DNA from: Natronorubrum tibetense GA33 | Lineage (GTDB): Archaea > Halobacteriota > Halobacteria > Halobacteriales > Natrialbaceae | DNA length: 64,000 nucleotides | Reading direction: 5' to 3' | Assembly: GCF_000383975.1 (NCBI RefSeq) | Contig: NZ_KB913018.1 | Span: 186,001 to 250,000, forward strand | Part shown: positions 18,972-28,465 of the stretch, piece after piece | Layout of the letters: each line of letters begins with the position of its first letter | Position numbering within the stretch: position 1 is the stretch's first letter | Program-made: the position numbers and the translations under genes | The notes under the pieces: generated by a model | Seen by the model: only the letters and a program-made list of their open reading frames with translations | The model's database searches: none | What the model was told of the DNA's origin: nothing

Positions 18972-19924
18972 TTATATTCAATTCGTGGATCAAGGTATGT
19001 ATACACGATATCAGCACCTAGGTTGGCCAACGTGTATGTTGTTGCGATAATCAACACTGTGATTTGAATGACTGGAAGGTCCCGGCTTTGGATCGACTCA
19101 ATTACGAGTCGTCCCATCCCAGGATATGCAAAAACCTCCTCTACAACTACGATACTTCCCAGTAACCAGCCGAAGCTAAGTGCTAAGATGGTTACTGTAG
19201 CCATCAAGCCATTTCGCAAAGCATGTTTAGTGATTACTTGCTTTTCATTCATTCCTTTAAGCCTCGCGGTTCTAACGTACTCCGATTGAAGTGCGTCTAT
19301 CATTCCGGACCGGGTTTGTCGCATTACATGAGCAATGGCAACAATAGCGAGAGTAATACTAGGAAGTATTAGATGTTGGAGCCATGGGATAATCCCCTCA
19401 CTTAATGGAACATATCCTGAGTGGGGGAGTATACCGAATGACGGACCCGCCAACAACAGAATCAGGAGAGCTCCAGTTACGAACTCGGGAACACTCACTC
19501 CTGCATAGGATATGCCACTAACCAATGAATCAAACACTGTATTTCGTTTGACAGCGGCGAGTACTCCTAAGGGTATACCAATTAACGTAATCAGAACCAT
19601 CGTTAATAGTGCAAGCTCGACGGATCTAATTAACCGTGGGACCACAAGATCTGCTACAGGAGTTCTATGGATCAAGCTATCTCCCCAATTTCCAGATACT
19701 ATTCCGATCAGCCAATCAAAATACTGTATATATACCGGCTGATCCAACCCGAGCTCTTGTTCAAGTGCAGCAATTGACTCCTCGGTTGCATATTGGCCAA
19801 GAATCATCTGTGCTGCACTACCAGGAAGTGCCTGTGTTATACCAAAAATTGCAACTGAGACTAAAAACAACGTCATTATCGTATACACGGCACGTTTGAG
19901 CAAATACTGGTATAATGATGCCAT
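18968..19924 (-). CDS. Dpp/Opp-type ABC permease, DppB-like
   Basis: 318 residues. The B-type features are the first span right at the N-terminus, the LGLDQPVYIQYFDWL block, the GDSLIHRTPVADLV loop, and the ATPase-docking loop ALRNGLMATVTILALSFGWL. Six membrane segments are apparent. It lies 22 bp after the substrate-binding gene and overlaps the next permease by 4 bp. It should form the translocation pore with the DppC-like subunit. Confidence 0.87.
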   Translation of the reverse strand: MASLYQYLLKRAVYTIMTLFLVSVAIFGITQALPGSAAQMILGQYATEESIAALEQELGLDQPVYIQYFDWLIGIVSGNWGDSLIHRTPVADLVVPRLIRSVELALLTMVLITLIGIPLGVLAAVKRNTVFDSLVSGISYAGVSVPEFVTGALLILLLAGPSFGILPHSGYVPLSEGIIPWLQHLILPSITLAIVAIAHVMRQTRSGMIDALQSEYVRTARLKGMNEKQVITKHALRNGLMATVTILALSFGWLLGSIVVVEEVFAYPGMGRLVIESIQSRDLPVIQITVLIIATTYTLANLGADIVYTYLDPRIEYK

Positions 19925-19946
19925 TATATTTACTATAGTGTTTTGA

Positions 19947-21530
19947 TTAGTTGTGATTCACTTCTTGGATATGGAGGCCAAGGCCACCTGGATCCGGTTC
20001 GTAATTTTCGATCTCTGTTGATGCTGCAGTCAGACGGGATGCGTAGAATGGGACGAGCAATCCACCTTGCTGTTGCATAATACGTGAGCATTCCTCGAGA
20101 TAGGCCTCACGCTCTTCTGAATCAGGTGTGGCTATAGCGTTCTCTAGAGTTTGATCAAATTCGTCCTCATACTCTGGTGGAATGTGCTCACGATTCCATG
20201 CTCCGTCAGAGTGAGCCAATAATCCAAACATGGTTTCCTCAACCGGGCGCATTCCATAAGAATTCATATAAAACGGGGCAGTGCCAGCAACCTCTGAAAG
20301 GAATCTATCCCAACTCACTTCCTCAATTTCGAACTCAACGCCGACACGTGACATCTGCTCTTGGAGTAACACAGCAGTCTCGCCTGTTTCAGGAGTCCTC
20401 TGAGCCGTTGCATAGAGCGGGTCATCAAGTTCGAGCCCGTCACCGTAGCCTGCCTCCTCAAGGAGTTCTTCTGCTCTTTCTGGTTGAGCGCCAGGACCAT
20501 ACGGGTCACCGATATCTGTCCAGTGTTGGTGAGCTGGTCCGAGGAGATTATCTTGGCCGGGGGCACCAAGCCCATCTACGACAATTTCAAGCATTTCCTC
20601 TTTGTCGTACGCAAATTTGAACGCATCACGAACCCGATTATCGTCAAAAGGCTCTTCCACTGTTCGCATCACCACCGGGAAGATCCAACCACCTTCCACC
20701 TCTATTGCGTCAATATCTGAGTTGTCATCCAATCGATCAAATTGGTTGGAAGGAACCGTATCCATAATGTGTGACGATCCCGTCTCTAACGCGTTCACCT
20801 CAGTAGATGTCTCTGGATAGATTTGCAATGTAACTCGGTCCGCATGAGGAAGCGGGTTGCCCTCCTCATCTTCGAAGTAGAAATCGTCAACCGCGGTAAC
20901 GGTAATATGACTTCCTTCTTCAATTTCTTCTAACTCGAATGGACCACTCCCGTATGTGTCATTATGCATTGCATCTATATCGTTTTCGAGTGTTTCTTTT
21001 GGCATAATACGTCCGAACTCACCTGCCAGTTTCCCTGGTAATGCGCCATCCGGCGATGAGAGATTAAACACAACGGTGTGATCATCAACGACCTCAATAT
21101 CATCTATATCACCCATATCTCCTTTACCAGGGTATTCACTGTCGGGATCGTAGATTGTCTCAAATGTCGCTTTGACATCATCGGCGACAACCTCTGAATC
21201 ATTATGGTTGAACGTTACTCCTTCTCTTAGCTCGAAGGTCCAGTTTTCGCCATCATTCTCGGGTTCCCAGTCTGTTGCTAAGTCAGGCTGAACGTTAAGC
21301 TCATGATCCATCCGAGTTAGGCTCGAGTAAGTCCATTGGCTCACAAAGTAACCCTCCGTATCAAGATGCTCGAGTGGATGGATAGTATCCGGATAGCCAG
21401 AAGAGGTGACTACAAGTTCGTCTGAACCCTCATCAGGCTCAGTCCCTAAACAGCCTGCAAACGCTGCTGCTGTTCCTATTCCAAATGCACTGATGAATCT
21501 GCGCCGGTCAATTTCGTCACGTGTTGCCAT
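19947..21530 (-). CDS. Tat-exported lipoprotein, ABC substrate-binding protein (SBP family 5)
   Basis: 527 residues from the ATG at 21530. A longer reading from 21683 adds 51 residues of AT-rich non-coding-like sequence and is rejected, because the true signal peptide begins MATRDEIDRRRFISAFGI. That is a twin-arginine motif followed by the lipobox AAFAGC, so the protein is exported folded and lipid-anchored, as usual in haloarchaea. The mature part has the family 5 fold signatures: LATDWEPENDGENWTFELR, FNHNDSEVVADDVKATFETI and YGSGPFELEEI. It captures the solute for the permeases encoded just downstream; the family covers peptides, opines and other amino-acid derivatives, so the ligand is open. 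Confidence 0.86.
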   Translation of the reverse strand: MATRDEIDRRRFISAFGIGTAAAFAGCLGTEPDEGSDELVVTSSGYPDTIHPLEHLDTEGYFVSQWTYSSLTRMDHELNVQPDLATDWEPENDGENWTFELREGVTFNHNDSEVVADDVKATFETIYDPDSEYPGKGDMGDIDDIEVVDDHTVVFNLSSPDGALPGKLAGEFGRIMPKETLENDIDAMHNDTYGSGPFELEEIEEGSHITVTAVDDFYFEDEEGNPLPHADRVTLQIYPETSTEVNALETGSSHIMDTVPSNQFDRLDDNSDIDAIEVEGGWIFPVVMRTVEEPFDDNRVRDAFKFAYDKEEMLEIVVDGLGAPGQDNLLGPAHQHWTDIGDPYGPGAQPERAEELLEEAGYGDGLELDDPLYATAQRTPETGETAVLLQEQMSRVGVEFEIEEVSWDRFLSEVAGTAPFYMNSYGMRPVEETMFGLLAHSDGAWNREHIPPEYEDEFDQTLENAIATPDSEEREAYLEECSRIMQQQGGLLVPFYASRLTAASTEIENYEPDPGGLGLHIQEVNHN

Positions 21531-21799
21531 GGCGTACATGAGAAAGCCTACCATTATAAAACTAATTATTTTCGCCCATACCATATGGAAAAACATATCT
21601 TGGGTGAAGAAATGTGTGAATTTAGCGGACAAGAGAAAGCGATCATTCAGAAAGTTCAAAGAAAACAGACCTAAGGAACACAACCTCAGTTTGGTTCCCT
21701 GTCCTACGGAACTTCAGATATGCTGGGAATTGATATGCATAACACTTCGTTTAGGTCCTGATCCGTCAAAGGATTCATCATGGGCGTTCTCCTTTGTAG

Positions 21800-22680
21800 G
21801 ATCGATACCTGGCGATAGATTTCATGGGTATCGGACGCTCCGGCGGAGGTTGTAGACGGTGGCTTTGAGCACCATTTCGCGGAACTCTAGATGCCATGTT
21901 CTGGCTCGGACTGCTGAACCGAGCGTTCGTTTGATGCTTGAGAAGTGGCTTCGACCATACAACGTTGGTTGTAGCGGTCACTGTTGATGCGACCGTTGTG
22001 CGCGTGATCGAGCGCCCAGTAGATCCGATGTTCGATTAGGGGGCGATTCCGTGCTCGCGGAGGCTATCACAGAAAGCTTTGTCGTCGTAGCCGCGGTCCG
22101 TGGCAAGGTTCCGCAGGTCGTTCGCATTGCGTCGAGCGACCCGCAGACCGATTCGGAAATCCGACGGCATACATGTCGTCGAGTGGATGTCGGTGATATA
22201 CAGCGTCTCGACATCCACGAGAGCGGTGACTTTCAGGGTGCGAACGCAGTAGTGTAAGCGGGTAGCGTAGTGGCGACACGGCTGGTCACGGTGAAGCCAG
22301 TCAAGTCGATCGCAGCGTGGCCACTGCGGTTTTCGACCGAAGCGGCGAGAAACGCTCGCCACGTCGCCAATGAAATCGTCTCGAACCAATCTCGGAACAC
22401 GGTGGAGTGAGGGATCCGAGTCGGCCCGATTTCGTCGAGAACACCCGGTATCTCGCTGAGTAAATCACACGTCACGCGGTAGGATTTCCCAGCACGATTC
22501 CCAGCGCATGCAGCGTCAGCATCGCCCATTCCGCGAACCCGCCACCGCCGATCGGGTCAGCAGGGGCATCTGGATTTGCGACAACTAGTTTAGCTTTGTG
22601 AACCGACTTGCGGGTGAAGCAGCGGATTTCAGAACTCAGAACACTCTGTCGCTTCGCTTTCTACAGGAATAACCCAGTCG
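21800..22680 (-). pseudogene. IS5/ISH-type transposase, degraded
   Basis: Pieces of a single transposase appear on the minus strand in different frames. FTRKSVHKAKLVVANPDAPA and GGGGFAEWAMLTLHALG form the N-terminus (about 22620-22500). GRLGSLTPPC and a shifted RDWFETISLATWRAFL fall in the middle. VTALVDVETLYITDIHST and ATDRGYDDKAFCDSLREHGI (22100-22036) carry DDE-type motifs, then DHAHNGRINSDRYNQRCMVE comes in yet another frame. At least three frameshifts and several stops are needed to join them. It sits between the binding-protein gene and the deiminase gene. Confidence 0.72.
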
Positions 22681-22796
22681 TCACCCCCCAGTCTAGCGAT
22701 CCTACAGGACAGGGGCTTTGCTACTCCTACACAGGATAAAAATAATAAATTTTGTAATATTCTAAAGAGTGGTCTATCGATTGCGGTTATGGTGAT

Positions 22797-23927
22797 CTAC
22801 GCGTAGGTTGCTGGTTCATCAGGTTCTGCATCACGCTTAAGACTCCCCACACAGCAGTGAATGCTACCAGTGTTTCGTGGACGAACGAGACTATCAATAT
22901 TTACTTCCACAACCTCAACTCCGATCGATTCAAACCATCTAGTTGCCTCTGGATACTGATCTGTTGTCAGAATTTTTCCGGGCTCTAGGACAACACCCGT
23001 ATCAGGTCCTTTAGCAAAACCACGTGTATCAATACTAGATAGTTCTTCAGGAGGTTCAATAAAGCGCCAATCCATTTCAGCTTTCATCCAATCAACTAAG
23101 TACGGATCATACCATTCCTCTTTTCCCACACTGGTATGGCGATCGATCATACTGTAATGAATGGTGCCTTTCCTAGTTCCGTAGCCAGGATTCATTCGAA
23201 TGTCAACCTCCGGATCTTGAGATTTGATGATATTCGCGTACTGTTGGTGGCCCCATTCATTGGCTCTAACTATTTCGGGCTCCGAAGTATTTGCACGGGG
23301 GTAGTGTACTTCTATGAACATGTGTTTCTCATCCAGCCATCCACATGAGCCACCCTCAACCATCCCATCACCGGTAACCATTCCGACGACGGGAATGTTA
23401 TTTTCAGCCAGTGTTTTGAACGTAGGGACTTCTTCGCCCTTTCGGATGTGGTCGTACATCCGAAGAATCACATGACCATATGGTGCAGCGTGTGCGACGT
23501 CATCACAATAAATCGACTTCACCTGGTAAGGGCGATCGTTTGGATCAGGTTGTCTAACAATGACGTCAACACCTTCATCTTCAAGAGTATCCTTTAAATT
23601 ATAATGGTGTTCAACCAGTTCATCGAGATCAGGATTTTCCGTCATCCTCCATGCTTCAAGGCTGGACTCGTGTGGTGGCCATGGCGTTTCTTCACCGACA
23701 TTAAGAAACTCCTCCCCCGGTTTGTGAAGGAGTGCTGTCTGGAGTTTCCCAATCGTCGTATTGGCTGTCCAGTCTTCACCCCAATACTTTGGCATCTCAT
23801 CCTCAAAATCACTGTGTACCTGAGGATGAAGTTGTTTGTATGTTTCATCGAGTTTATTTTCAGACTCTTTGTACTGCTCCACTTTGTCGTTGGCGGCTTC
23901 TCCGCTATCTTCGCTACTCATTAGCAT
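22797..23927 (-). CDS. Guanidino-group deiminase/amidinotransferase-superfamily enzyme
   Basis: 376 residues (an ATG at 23921 is an equally good start). Superfamily enzymes attack a guanidino carbon with a catalytic Cys, releasing ammonia (deiminases, dimethylargininase) or transferring an amidino group. The Glu-Gly-Gly motif MVEGGSCGWLDEKHMFIEVH, the catalytic His region YSMIDRHTSVG and the C-terminal Cys motif NTGSIHCCVGSLKRD are present in the proper order. The N-terminal 60 residues are an extra acidic, charged region. It lies upstream of the ABC operon, in the same orientation, separated by a dead IS. With the carbamoylase it could turn a guanidino compound into a ureido compound and then a free amine. 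Whether it is a deiminase or an amidinotransferase cannot be decided by eye. Confidence 0.75.
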   Translation of the reverse strand: MLMSSEDSGEAANDKVEQYKESENKLDETYKQLHPQVHSDFEDEMPKYWGEDWTANTTIGKLQTALLHKPGEEFLNVGEETPWPPHESSLEAWRMTENPDLDELVEHHYNLKDTLEDEGVDVIVRQPDPNDRPYQVKSIYCDDVAHAAPYGHVILRMYDHIRKGEEVPTFKTLAENNIPVVGMVTGDGMVEGGSCGWLDEKHMFIEVHYPRANTSEPEIVRANEWGHQQYANIIKSQDPEVDIRMNPGYGTRKGTIHYSMIDRHTSVGKEEWYDPYLVDWMKAEMDWRFIEPPEELSSIDTRGFAKGPDTGVVLEPGKILTTDQYPEATRWFESIGVEVVEVNIDSLVRPRNTGSIHCCVGSLKRDAEPDEPATYA

Positions 23928-24829
23928 TCAGAACTGGTCGTGTACACTATATAAATTTATGGGTGAGAAAAGCTCATCCACAAATTATATCTAACTTTTC
24001 AGTAACGGAGAAAAGAGAAGGGGCCTCTTCTGAGCAATCAGTGTCACCCTTCTAGAAGTCGTATTCAGTAAGCTGATACCGTATCTCTAAGGAAATGTAG
24101 CATGGGCCCCATGGGTTGTGATTTCCGTTCTAATGATCCAGTACCAAAATGAGATAGCACCAGTTTGAATTGACAATTTCGACAATATTACCACAGTACT
24201 CGGTAACTCGATTGTCTAACGTAATTACATTTTATTAGAATCTCCACAACAAGAGCGTGTCAAGATCTGTTGGCAGATACGCTGGACGTAGCTGGCCAAG
24301 GAGAGGCCAATTAAAATACGTTGTACATGGAAATATTGCGAGACGTTAACACGAGCATCAACCATAATCTTTTAAATATGATTGAATTATTTTTATAATA
24401 CATTATATATACTCGACAGATGATGGACTATTTCATATTATACAATCGAAACCAGTCAGTAGACTTGACATCTACCTCTATAACAGAGGTCGATATCTAA
24501 TATATTACAACAGTACAGTTGTAATTCGAACTAGATGCGGCAGTCCTGAAGCGGTCATTATCATTACGATATTACGGTCTATCAAAACAGCCACATAGAT
24601 CGTAATCAGGTGAATATGAATCACACAATCTATAGATCTCTAGCAGCACTCGTACGACTACTACGGCACGTGTGTTCGTATTTTAGTCCATGCGTACAAA
24701 TTTCACAATGTCGAATGGCTAGTAATATGATATAGGCAGCAGATGGTACTGTCTATATGAAAGTTTGAAGAATGAATAGGTGGCAGCGAGAAGTGTCCAT
24801 ACAATTCGCCACCCCACTCAGAGAGATCT
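23928..24829. other. Long AT-rich intergenic region
   Basis: About 900 bp without a credible gene on either strand, markedly AT-rich (for example 24361-24520). It holds several short A/T palindromes but no repeat shared with the rest of the window that I could see. It may contain the promoter of the deiminase gene and scars of old insertions. Confidence 0.6.
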
Positions 24830-25478
24830 TAAACGTGGATTGTGATGAGGTTTGGGAAAGCAGCGTACCCCAACGCCCGTAAGGGTGTTCGGGGTGCGCC
24901 TGCATTCAATGGGATTGTCCGTGCTAGAGGTCATCGAAGTCCTCAAATTGCTTGTCGTTGACCGTTTTCACGGTGCAATCTGGAACTAAACACGCACTCA
25001 TTCGGAGGCCCAGAGCGACCCGCCGACGGCAGAGCCGTCGCAGGTCGCGGTCGGTAAGAAACATATCGAAATCGACGACGAGAAAAATGCCTGTGCACCG
25101 CGGTCGACACAGAATCGAATCTCCTGCTCGAAATCGAGGTATTCAGCCGTCGCGTGACTGACTCTGCTGCGGCGTTCCTGCACCGTCTTACTGAGAAACA
25201 CAAAATAGACGAGGTAGAGTTTCTCGTCGGTGCTGCCGGCTATCTAACAGCCCTCGTTCGCTACGAATTGATCGGTCAGTTCAACTACAGCGACCGAAAC
25301 CACGTCGAAAAGTGGTCTCAAAGCATCTCAATACGAATTGACCGTTTACACTCGTTCTGGCGGGGTAGTCCAGCCAGTGCACGCCGCTGGCTGAGACGGT
25401 TCAGACACCTTACAATCATGATCGACCGAATCGGGCGCTCAATGGCCTAACGCCAGCTGAGGAGATAGTCAACTAGAC
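24830..25478 (+). pseudogene. IS6-family transposase, degraded
   Basis: A decayed relative of the intact IS6 gene at 26545-27219. The HTH and first Asp region are scrambled by frameshifts (24840-25150). From 25150 the frame is good: TDSAAAFLHRLTEKHKIDEV, then GYLTALVRYELIGQFNYSDR and NHVEKWSQSISIRIDR. A last shift separates the tail RALNGLTPAEEIVN-stop, ending at about 25478. The sequence right after it (ACTAGACAGTTTTTT) retains the IS6 end motif CTAGACAGT. Confidence 0.75.
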
Positions 25479-25579
25479 AGTTTTTTCCAGATGATATTAC
25501 TAACACGAATCGGCATCAAACGCCCAAAGAGGAAGCACATTGGATCGGTATATGAGGTGACAGACAAAGATAATAAGAT

Positions 25580-26356
25580 TCAGTTGATTGAATGTTCCAT
25601 GTTGATTTCTAACTCATTAACAGCACCATGTAGAGTTTGATACAACTCTTTTTTATGGCTTTCGGTCCGTAACCGGTGAATTGGCCCAGAGATACTCATA
25701 GCACCATAGAATTTTTTTCCGGGCATTTTTACTGGCATTGCCATTGCCCATAATCCATCTATGCTCTCCTCATTATTTTCGGCCAGTCCTTTTTTTCGGA
25801 TTGATTTTAACTCTTCGAATAGCTCTGCGCGATCCGTGGTCGTATTTTCAGTAGCCTTTGGCAATCCGTGATAATCAATAATTTGATCGACCATTGATTC
25901 GGGTATTTTAGCCAAAATTACTTTACCAGCAGCGGTACGGTGCATATGGAGCTCTTTACCAATTCGACTGTTAATTCGAACTGCATTATTGCCGAATTCT
26001 TGTTGGATTATGAATAGCTTCCCGTTTTCCATTACGGAAAACTCAGTAAGTTCGCCTGTTTCTTCAGATAGATCCCGTACCTTGTCCGATATCAAATTCT
26101 GAAAATCATAGTTTTGTCTTGCAAACGACCCAAGATCAAGAAATTTGACTCCTACTCGGTAATTCCCATCCTGCTCGGTAATATACCCTCTTTTCATCAT
26201 AGTTCTCAAATGAAGGTATGCTGTACTATTCGCAACATTAAATTCATTTGCAACTTCATTCATACTCGCACCACCCGACTTCTTCAGATACTCTAAGATA
26301 TTAAAAGCTTTTTCGAGACTTTTAATCGTCTTCTGGTCTTTTGGTGGTTCGATCAT
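25580..26356 (-). CDS. IclR-family transcriptional regulator
   Basis: 258 residues from the ATG at 26356 (MIEPPKDQKTIKSLEKAFNI). The longer frame from 26455 runs into the flanking IS and is rejected. Residues about 10-70 form the winged helix (GGASMNEVANEFNVANSTAY, then LHLRTMMKRGYITEQDGNYR). The rest is the IclR effector domain, with HMHRTAAGKVILAKIPESMV and the loop AENNEESIDGLWAMAMPVKM that normally lines the ligand pocket. IclR proteins usually sit beside and control catabolic genes. It lies at the edge of the ABC/deiminase island in the same orientation and is the best candidate for its control. Confidence 0.85.
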   Translation of the reverse strand: MIEPPKDQKTIKSLEKAFNILEYLKKSGGASMNEVANEFNVANSTAYLHLRTMMKRGYITEQDGNYRVGVKFLDLGSFARQNYDFQNLISDKVRDLSEETGELTEFSVMENGKLFIIQQEFGNNAVRINSRIGKELHMHRTAAGKVILAKIPESMVDQIIDYHGLPKATENTTTDRAELFEELKSIRKKGLAENNEESIDGLWAMAMPVKMPGKKFYGAMSISGPIHRLRTESHKKELYQTLHGAVNELEINMEHSIN

Positions 26357-26477
26357 AGCGAATAGAGTACCGCGACGAAACTTGAACCTTTCCCCGGTGA
26401 CGAGCATCGTGTTCAGATAAGCTGATTCCATGCAAAGGCGAACGGTCTGAGCCACTCGTCAGCTGTTTCTGCGTATG

Positions 26478-27235
26478 CGTTGCTGGGCAGTGTCTAGTTA
26501 GGCCAGTTTGAGAAGTGAGCAGGTCGTAGAGTTAGTTTGGAACAATGCTCGCAGACCTGCTCAGTGAGAGCTACGCGGCGGAATTTGATGAATGTTGGGA
26601 GCGTGAGCGGACGGCGACGCCCGTCAGGGTGTTCGCCGTCCGTCTCCACGCGACCGGTTGTTCTCTTCGAGAGACACAAGCAATCCTTCGCTTGATCGGC
26701 GTGGAACGCTCTCATCAAGCGATCTGGAACTGGGTACATCGGCTGGCTGACAGCGTTCCAGACCCGCCGACGGCGAAGCCGTCGCGGGTCGCCATTGATG
26801 AAACCGCTGTCAGGATCAACGGCGACTGGTCTTGGGTGTACGCTGCAATAGACCTAGACTCAAAACTAATTCTCGATGTCGCAGTGTTCGGACGTCGAGG
26901 CACCGATCCAGCTGCTGCGTTTCTGCACCGATTGACCGAGAAACACGAACTATCCGACACCGTGTTTCTCGCTGATGGCTATGGCTATCTGACTGCCCTC
27001 TCTCGATTAGAATTGAGCGGTCAGCTCGACTACGTTGACCGAAACCTGATCGAAAAGTGGTTTCACACCTTGAAGATGAGAGTTGACCGCTTCCATAACT
27101 CATGGGTGGGCAGTCGGGCGAGCGTCAGAGAGTGGCTTGAACAGTTTGTACACTATTACAACACACAACGACCACATCAATCACTCAATGGACAGACGCC
27201 CGCGGAGGTGCTAAACTAGACAGTGCCCGTTGCTG
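26478..27235 (+). mobile_element. Intact IS6-family element with 8-bp target duplication
   Basis: The element spans 26486-27227 (742 bp). Its ends are inverted repeats (GGCAGTGTCTAGTT at the left; AACTAGACAGTGCC at the right). It is flanked by a perfect direct repeat CGTTGCTG at 26478-26485 and 27228-27235. IS6-family transposition typically makes 8-bp duplications, so both boundaries are firm. Confidence 0.9.
26545..27219 (+). CDS. IS6-family DDE transposase, intact
   Basis: 224 residues, full length for a haloarchaeal IS6 transposase. HTH: GCSLRETQAILRLIGVERSH and QAIWNWVHRL. Catalytic residues: Asp in VAIDETAVRINGDWSWVYAA, Asp in DTVFLADGYGYL, Glu in VDRNLIEKWFHTLKMRVDRF. The C-terminal YNTQRPHQSLNGQTPAEVLN ends just inside the right inverted repeat. 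Compared with the copy at 1-553 it has Trp (TGG) where that one has TGA. Its element carries intact ends and a fresh target duplication, so it is probably active. Confidence 0.92.
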   Translation: MLADLLSESYAAEFDECWERERTATPVRVFAVRLHATGCSLRETQAILRLIGVERSHQAIWNWVHRLADSVPDPPTAKPSRVAIDETAVRINGDWSWVYAAIDLDSKLILDVAVFGRRGTDPAAAFLHRLTEKHELSDTVFLADGYGYLTALSRLELSGQLDYVDRNLIEKWFHTLKMRVDRFHNSWVGSRASVREWLEQFVHYYNTQRPHQSLNGQTPAEVLN

Positions 27236-27850
27236 AAGCAGTTTGAAAACGAAGAAGTTCGTCTTTTTACCTCTCGAAAGACACGTTCGGCGCTGTTCCG
27301 ATTTCCGTGACGTTCGTGTCTGAAATCGAGATCATGTCGTTGGCAAGCGTAGTTCAGTGCTTTGTCGCCGTCAACGAGAAACACGGCGTCGTCGACGTTG
27401 TGTTTCTCGCGTAGTTCCGCAATGAATGAACTTGCTATCACTTTGGCTCTGGTCGGCTCGAGCTGTGTATGGAGTAATTCGTTCGATTCGGGATCCACCG
27501 CAGCATACAGCCAGTACTGCTCATCGTTGAGTCGAATCACAGTCTCGTCAACCGCAACCTGATCCGGATTCCGACCAGAATCTGGCTGTAGATCAGCCTT
27601 GTGAACCCAGTTATGGACGGTGGATCGAGCTCGTTTAACACCGAATATATCGGGAATTCGAACAGTATTCGAAAGAGAGAGAGAGAGACCAGCGAGATGA
27701 AGCTGAATACTGAGCTTCATCAACAGTCGCGGTGTTGCCTCTCGCTCCACAAAACCTAAGTCAATCTGGCCGATACTAGAGCTGAGGCGTGCGTTTTCGG
27801 GCATAGAAAACTTTGAAAACGCCACGCCTCACTCCTTCAACCTTATCTGA

Positions 27851-28190
27851 ACACCACCCCTCGATCCGCAAGAAATTCAAATTCGGGTTGCGGATGGCAT
27901 CGGTGATGCGGAGGGGTGTCGAATCGATATTATCAGGTATACGTCGGGAGCCTATCGATTCCATTGCGTCGATTCCAACAAAGTCAACTGGCGATTTGAT
28001 AGCCACCCGAACCCGCACTCTTCGGACCGCCATTTCCACGAGCCACCGGATGCCCGTCAGCGTCGGCAACGGAGTCGTGTATCCAGGTTTCTGAACCGGT
28101 CCTGGTTACTCGAGCCGTGTTGAAACTGTGGCGGCGCACCTACGAACAGAACGACCTGAAGAGCCTCAACACAGCACAGAACCCGCCATG
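27851..28190 (+). pseudogene. Frameshifted remnant of a small haloarchaeal protein
   Basis: One frame reads EIQIRVADGIGDAEGCRIDI, then RYTSGAYRFHCVDSNKVNWR and FDSHPNPHSSDRHFHEPPDA. A different frame then continues ASATESCIQVSEPVLVTRAV and LKLWRRTYEQNDLKSLNTAQ to a TGA at about 28190. The join needs a single shift near 28040-28080; the upstream end is lost. The Phe-Asp-x-His-Pro-x-Pro-His pattern recalls small haloarchaeal proteins that pair with antitoxin-like genes, but I cannot name the family. On the opposite strand, 28241-28320 ends in ANSHLPYRGEELSEENLEEL, possibly a fragment of another such gene. Confidence 0.4.
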
Positions 28191-28321
28191 AATTCTTGTC
28201 TGTAGAATATGCTCAAAACCGTGTTCAGGGTCGGTCGTTGCTACTCCAGCAGTTCCTCGAGATTTTCTTCCGAGAGTTCCTCTCCACGGTAGGGCAGGTG
28301 ACTGTTCGCTGCCGTACAGCC

Positions 28322-28359
28322 TCTGTAACAGACGTATATAACGAATATCTGTAACAGAC
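28322..28359. repeat. TTACAG-type palindromic repeat, copy C
   Basis: Two TCTGTAACAGAC-type half units, at 28322-28333 and 28348-28359, separated by an AT-rich spacer. They are the same core as in copies A and B and the parA upstream region. They lie about 110 bp before the sulfurtransferase start. Confidence 0.55.
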
Positions 28360-28465
28360 ATACAGAATGTAACGTGGAGGCGACCCGAATATTGACGGAG
28401 AATCGACGCATGGGTATGACTAATGCGAGAGCCATAGGACAAACGACCAACGATGGGCGATACCA

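Larger units (their letters stand above)
26413..27804 (-). pseudogene. IS6-family transposase interrupted by another IS6 element
   Basis: The gene starts at the ATG at 27804 (MPENARLSSSIGQIDLGFVE). It runs through the HTH (VKRARSTVHNWVHKADLQPD), the DDE residues (VAVDETVIRLNDEQYWLYAA; VFLVDGDKALNY; NRNSAERVFREVKRRTSSFS) to NCFSN at 27228. There the 742-bp element at 26486-27227 has jumped in, with an 8-bp duplication CGTTGCTG. The missing C-terminus, AYAETADEWLRPFAFAWNQL, continues on the other side (26485-26413). Apart from the insertion the gene looks undamaged, so the event is recent. Confidence 0.88.

Noticed and set aside
23928-24829. Small genes or a tRNA in the AT-rich gap
   Set aside because: No frame over 60 codons with haloarchaeal composition and no cloverleaf with a T-loop GTTCRA and matching arms was found.
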